Below, one piece after another: positions 58,331 through 64,000 of a DNA stretch of 64,000 nucleotides. Every line of letters starts with the position of its first letter. The first letter of the stretch is position 1. The notes under the pieces were generated by a model. It made no database searches and had not been told where the DNA came from. It saw nothing but the letters and a program-made list of their open reading frames with translations. Both the position numbers and the translations under genes were made by a program. The DNA is from Oxyruncus cristatus (lineage: Eukaryota; Chordata; Aves; Passeriformes; Cotingidae): assembly GCA_013399855.1 (NCBI GenBank), contig VXAY01001101.1:62001-126000 (forward strand), in the 5' to 3' direction.

Positions 58331-61300
58331 TAGGTCAGATGAATCTCAATTTATTCACTTGGTTTTTAAGGGCTGGGGTGGGTGAACGTGGGATCCTGTA
58401 ACATGAAATGTTCCGGTGGTCTTGGAAAAGACAAATTCCGACATGTTCCTAGATGAGTCTTAGTGACTGTGGGGGGAGCTCTGTGGTGTGTGAAGGGGAA
58501 ACACTTATTGTGAGGGAGAGATTAAGGGGAAGGAAGAACATTACTTCCTCCCTGTTTTTTTTATGGTTAATCTGAACTTTAACTGAGAGCAAAATAACAT
58601 TGTGTAAAGTTCTGAATCTTAGTGAGTAGACAGCCATAACCCTCTAGGGTTTTTTTTTTGGGTGATGGTTTGTTATTTTACTTTTTTTTTTTTCAGAGTA
58701 CATATTGTTATATTTGGGGTATATCTCAAACTGTAGCATTCTGACTGCTTTATCCTGCTATTCTCTGTACCAGAGAGTGGAATAATGCATCTTGTAGTGC
58801 TGTAAAAAATTTATGTAACTCTGCTCCCCAAACCCAATTTCTCTCAAAAAATTGTATGTAATAACTCTGTGTCTGACTTCCATTTTTTCTCATGTCCTCT
58901 GCTGATAAAGAATTAAAACATACTAGAATCTAGTTGGATTAACAGCTGCCTGTGTTTTTAATCAGCAGAATAAGGAGAGTATCTCTTATATTATTGATTA
59001 GCATACTGTTCTTGATTACTGTGTTTATCTGAAATTTAAGCTTTTTGGTTTTTTTTCCCATTGGGTGCCCAACTGAACATTGCTGTATTTTATTGGACAT
59101 ACTAATTTGTAGCAAAATCACTGTAATTATGAAAATGTTCTTAATTCCTTTTTACTACGCATATATTGCTGCAGAGGTACATGCTGTAAGAAACTCTAAA
59201 TTTAAGTAGTTTCATTTGTGCTTACACAGCTCAGGAAGATTTACACTTTTTCTATGAATTAAGGATAAATTTAGGCATTTAAAACTTTAGAAAAAATACA
59301 GTCTTTAACAAACTACTTAACTGACATTTTAAAATACAATATAATCTTTAACATAGAAGTGCTGTGGTCTTTGAGGAAGCCCAAGGCTAATATTTTTGCA
59401 GCCAGCTTAATCTTCAGTGTAGCAAAAATAAGACAACTGTAAAACTTACACAAATTACTGGTTGTACAACAAGCTGTTTTTTCCAAGCGTGGGATTGTCT
59501 TGTTTTAAATGGACCTATTTTGCTCAAAAAAATATTTGAGTAAAAATGTTCTTAAAATTAATACTTTTGAGCATCTAGTTTGCAAACCCCTGGATGAATC
59601 TAACTGCCTTGCAGATGGTGAATGATATTGCTTTGGGGGAAGGCGGGCTTTCTCCTTTCCCTCAGGTGGGGAGGGCTGGAAGGGATCTTCCAAATCCTGA
59701 AACAAAATCACCTGCCACTGTAAAGAGCTGTTACATCTGGTGTTATTCAGAAGTTCATGTTACTTGCTCACATGAACATCTTCCCATTGCTTTGCTATTC
59801 TGATGGTTGAAATTCTCCTCTGCTTCTTTGGTTATCGCTTTTCACTTCCAGATTAAACCCGACAATCTTGAATCTATTTTTGGCTCTTCTCCCTTGTTTT
59901 TTTCCCCCATTCCATAGATCTTTATGGACAACAGTAATCATCCTGGTTCTGTCTTACTGCATGAAACCATTTAGGAACAGGCAGTTAATACTGATGAGTA
60001 GTCCCTCTCAATCAGCTGCTACAAACTCCCTTTTCCAGGCAGTGGGTGACCGAGTAGCAACTTCCCTGACAGTGAACTGGGGATGCATGGGGAGAGAATG
60101 GAGCTGGCTGTATTATCCCAGGCTGAGGTTGCTATCTTTGCCTGTATTTCTGTGTTTTTTTTTCAGTCTCTCCACAGTGTAGCACCTGCAGCTTTCTGAC
60201 TTTACGCTCTGTAGCCACCTTCCTTTCCAGTGACCTGCTGCTGCCCCCCAGCAGCTCTGCCCCAGGGCCTCGATTCTCCCCTCTGCCTCCAGCCCCTCTT
60301 GGCTGTGGATGGTTCCTAGTGCAGTGTCCCAGATGCTTGCCTGGTTTGTGGAGAGGCAGGAGCAGGTGACTTAATGGCTGCTCTTTCTGCTGTTAAAGAC
60401 TGAGGGAACAGGGCCAGGCGAACACTTTATTTTATCCAGACAGTGCAGTAGGCCAGCGAAGTGGCTTAGTGGAACACATCCAACAGAAGAGTTATACATC
60501 ATGCAAGCCTGGTACAACTCATGGACTTCATGCAATCCTTTGAATGTAGTTCATCCTCAGATTGCAAATTCCTCTCTGCTGAGATCTGCCTGACTAATGC
60601 CAGCCAGGAGCTTGTTGCACACCGCTGGGGCTGGAACCCCAAGCACGGCTATTGCAAAATCTCATGTGCACACACTTTTGATTGGAAACTTTTTTGCTCA
60701 GTAGATCTGTTATCCCTTAAGCTATCCACATGAACTTTATGTGAGCAGTTTGAATAGGAGTATCTTCTTAAAGTACTGTTCTCTGTCATGGATGCCAGCT
60801 CTTTTCCTATTGCATGACTACGAGTACCTGTGTCTTAAATCTGCCCACGATCAGAAGAAAACGTGTTGTATTCAGAAGTCTTACTGACAGCTGTAAGAGC
60901 AGTTGAAGCTATTTGTCCTACTCTTTCTTACTGAAGGTAACATTCCCAAGACTGGGAGTATCAATAAATATTTGGTTACATTACAGCATATGGTATGACC
61001 CTCTGAAAGCTTCTGTTTTGGTGTTGCAACTTTGGAAAACTGTCGCCTGTAGTTTTGAAGAAAGGGGCTAACGGTGGATAGATTGGAAGTGGGATACAGC
61101 TGAAAGGTGATCATTTAAGAGGAGCTATACTCGATGTTCTCACAAGCACTGCATATAAAACAGATCTAAATTTTTGCTGATAATGTTTATTTTGCTTTGG
61201 GGTAGTGGGGAGCATCCCAGTAAGGCATTTGGCAAAACATATTTATATCAGTTGGACCATTAAATAAAAAAACCCAAGCGAACAAGTAAAACAAGCTCAA

Positions 61301-61350
61301 TGAAAACCTGAAGGAATCTGATAACTGTGTTTTTCTCTGTGTGTGTTTAC
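58331..61350. other. Non-coding
   Basis: Poly-T tracts lie at 58650-58659 and 58681-58693. The segment at 59640-59700 (ggctggaagggatctt) resembles wording seen in bird CR1 tails but is too short to call. A moderately GC-rich patch lies at 60190-60340. No gene is supported. Confidence 0.45.
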
Positions 61351-61429
61351 AAATACGTATTGTCCTCCTTAGTTCCAAAGAGTGCAATAAAAGCTAAACA
61401 ATAACTGTCAGTGTTATTGCCAGATGCTT
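61351..61429 (-). other. Candidate exon behind a strong acceptor
   Basis: The minus strand has a textbook acceptor (actggtttttttctctccag). Two bases plus 25 codons follow, including A-S-G-N-N-T-D-S-Y-C-L-A-F-I-A-L-F-G-T-K, and end near a moderate donor (TATTT|GTAAAC) or at a TAA just beyond. It contains an N-N-T sequon. It could be an upstream exon of the same gene, but no joining partner was found. Confidence 0.25.
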
Positions 61430-62493
61430 CTGGAGAGAAAAAAACCAGTCTGAGGACAGCTGAGGTGCCTTTAGTGGGAAGAGTAAGAGAGGTACTTAGT
61501 GACCTCAGAAATTTGCAGTGGGTCTTCAGATGAAAGCATATTTTGGATCTACGAGGCATTTCTAGCTGTTACAACATGACTCTTATTACTTGTTTAGTAA
61601 CATTTTTTACTAAAAATTTATGTTTATTGCCCAGGAAATTTAAAGGCAGTTTTTATACGTCATTGCGACTGAAATGAAAATACAAACATTTCCAAGTCCT
61701 AGCCACAGTTCGTTTTTTAGTGATATGAGTTATGTATGTTGTTGTAGAGCAATACAGTGGTGTACAGCCAGTTTAAACCAGATAAATCTGTCTAAGAACT
61801 GGCTATGTAGAAGAGCTCAAGTATAATCCTTGGCTCTGTGCAGGACATCCCTATGTGGAAGCAAAACCCTCCCTCCGTTGTCCTCCACTGCACCTTCTGG
61901 TGATGCTGTGGCTGTGCCATGCTCTGCCTTTCCTCACATTCCACGCTTCTCTCTCTTTGCTGAGCTTGCCCAAATGTGTTGCACTCTGAGGTTATTACAA
62001 GCCTTGGGGCTGCCCGTTAATCCTTTGTCAAGACCTCAGCTTTGTTTGTCTTGTTAGTCTGTTGCCATGGCTTTGCCTTCGTTTATACTCTTTTGTGAAA
62101 GATGCCCTGGTTCATATTGAAGCTTACAAACTACATTTTCAGCTAAACGGTATTCTGCAGAATCTGCATTTATATTTTTGCTAAACTAATTTTCTTTTGG
62201 GTTCATTGATCTCTTTAATGAAAGTCTAAGCATTTTTATAAGCCGAAACCTCGTTAGACTGTACAGAGGCTGTACTTTAAACCTATCTGTTCTGTTACTG
62301 TACATTTTAATAAAACTTTATTAGGTTACTCTTCTGATGAAAGACAGCAGGAAATATTTCATTCATTAAAAAACTTGAGGTGCTGGCAAACTTAATGCTG
62401 CATTCTTGTTTTCAGATTAATTACGGATTTTGTCATACCTTGTTAATGGGTATTCTGTGAAAGGAGTTCAGTTTAAATTATCCCATAGAAGAT
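61430..62493. other. Non-coding
   Basis: No gene or repeat recognised. Confidence 0.5.
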
Positions 62494-62531
62494 AACTGCA
62501 TTCATGTCAATGAACTGCATTCATGTGACTT
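62494..62531. repeat. 19-bp tandem duplication
   Basis: Two adjacent units beginning aactgcattcatgt differ only in the last few bases (caatg versus gactt). Confidence 0.8.
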
Positions 62532-63257
62532 CTTTTCAATTAATAATTTTTTCAGTCTTGAATTGATTAAGTTTTTCCTGTTGTAAATGGGTATGGTATA
62601 CATTTTATGAAGGTATTTTATCTAAATTCCACTTCTACCAGTGACACCTCACTTTGCTACAGCAGCAGATGCAAATCTACTGCAAATGTAAATCTGCTGG
62701 AATGCATTTTCTTCCTCCTTTTAGTGAAGAGACTTCATTTTTTTTAAAGTGGTTTCCTATGCAACACGGGGTACAGTAATCTGTACAGCTATTAGGTTGT
62801 CTGAATAGGATGAAATGAAATTCCATTTCCTAGGAATGAAAGCATTTTAATGTAACTTAATTTTGTAAAGTCCTGAGTAGCATCTGGAGGGAAGAGAATG
62901 ATGGGGAATTATGAACTCAGGGGATTTGCTCAATATGTTGAATCTATTAAAGTATCTTATTTTTCTTCTATGACCACTGTACATATGTTTGGGCTGCTAC
63001 TGAAAGTAGAAGAGCATGCTTAACAGAAAGCTAAAAGAAGGGGGGGGTTGTGTAGATATAAGCCACTTTTCCTTCTTTCTTGCATTATAGCCACACCTTA
63101 TTAGTGTCCTGGCTTAAGTAAGAGGATAAAAGTCACTTGCATTCTTTCACTGCTGCCACCACTCTGAAAGGCTGTAATAAAGAAAGACGTATTTTTTTTT
63201 CATCCTATTTTATCCGTGCCTGAATTATTCCTATATTCCTAACTCTGGTGTTGGTTT
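62532..63257. other. Non-coding
   Basis: AT-rich with a poly-G run at 63041-63048. Nothing recognised. Confidence 0.5.
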
Positions 63258-63335
63258 GGTGTGTGTGTGTGTGTTTGTCGGTTTTGCTAGGTTTTTTGTT
63301 TGTTTGTTAGTTTTTTGTTTTTTTTTTTTTTTTCT
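63258..63335 (+). repeat. (GT)n and (TTTG)n microsatellite with poly-T
   Basis: About eight GT units grade into TTTG words and then a poly-T. It creates a spurious Val/Cys/Phe-rich frame. Confidence 0.92.
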
Positions 63336-64000
63336 TTTAACCAGGAAAATATATGAGGGAAAAAAAAAGAACCTGCTTTTAATCCAAATGGGTGTTCAAC
63401 ATAAAACATCTTGCATACTGTTCATCTTAAAGAGGAAAATTGAAAACTGGTGATAAGTTTCCTTTCAGAAAGGAACAGACTTGTTTATTTGAAAGCAATT
63501 TGCACAAAGCCCTAGGCACAAGCAAGCTCCAAATGTAAATTTTTTTTGAGCTGGTACTCCTAATTGTATCTTTCAATAACAATTATTCCCCTATTTCTTA
63601 GCTAGTGCTAAACCTAGAAGCTGCTTCCTTTGCTTCCTGTCAGTCAGGCTTTCAGTCGGACTATTCCAGGATTCTTTGGTTTCTTCTCCATTTTATATCT
63701 CCATGCAAAGAACTACAAACTGTAAGGCTCCAGCAGAACAGGTCGTGGCTCTGTGACCTGTGCTTTGCTCTAGAAATTGGTTGAGCCTGTATTCTCTGGC
63801 TCTTCTTGGGAGACACATTGGTTTCTGAATAAGTGTCCAGTGATGTGAATATGCTCAGAGTCCATGCAGTGGGTTGACTCTGGGCTGCAGCCAGACTCCC
63901 AGCCCGCTGTTTCTCTCGCCTTCTGCCCTCAGTGCATCCCTGGTGTTTCACCCCTCTGTACATAAGCTTCCCCAGAGGTGCCAGGAGTATTGGTGCTGGG
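63336..64000. other. Non-coding or unresolved right edge
   Basis: A 100-codon minus-strand frame at 63661-63963 is Ser/Lys/Gln-rich. It contains a possible exon after an acceptor near 63825 (acacttattcag) with a moderate donor near 63750, but no partner exon. It might belong to the 5' part of the minus-strand gene; coding is not supported enough to call. Confidence 0.3.

Noticed and set aside
57596..58401. Two overlapping ORFs of about 220 and 193 codons on opposite strands
   Set aside because: They lie in a GC-rich block where stop codons are rare. Both strands are open together, composition is Pro/Ala/Ser-rich and no domain was recognised.
59640..59700. CR1-like tail wording (ggctggaagggatctt)
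   Set aside because: Too short and without the rest of a CR1 3' end.
1..64000. CRISPR arrays, prokaryotic operons, tRNA or rRNA genes
   Set aside because: No regularly spaced repeats, no cloverleaf or rRNA core sequences, and the window is clearly vertebrate nuclear DNA.

Overview
The window is vertebrate nuclear DNA and almost certainly avian. The two best-identified repeats are bird-type. One is a truncated CR1 LINE whose antisense frame gives the C-terminal end of the CR1 reverse-transcriptase ORF (about 16732-17040). The other is a solo LTR of an ERVL-like family common in bird genomes (about 27589-28132). Most of the rest is AT-rich, repeat-poor, non-coding sequence with homopolymers, small microsatellites and short local duplications. 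There are no bacterial-style genes, operons, CRISPR arrays or recognisable RNA genes.

The best coding evidence is a set of small exons on the minus strand, suggesting that much of the window lies inside one long, intron-rich gene transcribed right to left. The two strongest are 54285-54520 (a soluble segment with an acidic, serine-rich stretch) and 43470-43602 (a transmembrane helix followed by a charged segment). They have GT/AG boundaries and join in compatible phase (AG + C). Near the left edge, 703-821 and a partial exon at 1-115 also join in phase. Three tiny candidates between them (37233-37281, 25656-25702, 25370-25395) happen to keep the phase all the way through, but each is weak alone. 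I do not recognise the protein family.

Other candidate coding pieces lack enough support to call. They are plus-strand ORFs behind good acceptors at 18747-18996 and 22573-22776, a minus-strand acidic ORF with a nearby AATAAA (34890-35195), isolated minus-strand open segments with good acceptors (45610-45647, 53823-53853, 61351-61429), and long ORFs at 26695-27063 and 41212-41781. At this base composition, ORFs of 120-odd codons are expected by chance, so length alone is not used as proof.

Assembly features are prominent. There are N gaps at 14782-14820, 38446-38448, 43370-43398 and a single N at 15566, three of them beside homopolymers. The single N separates two nearly identical copies of about 205 bp, and the poly-C gap has near-identical text on both sides. 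Both look like unmerged contig overlaps. A genuine, diverged tandem duplication of about 274-308 bp lies at 48917-49498. A GC-rich island of unknown origin lies at about 57600-58330. No exciting new system is demonstrated; the unrecognised membrane-protein gene is the most useful lead.
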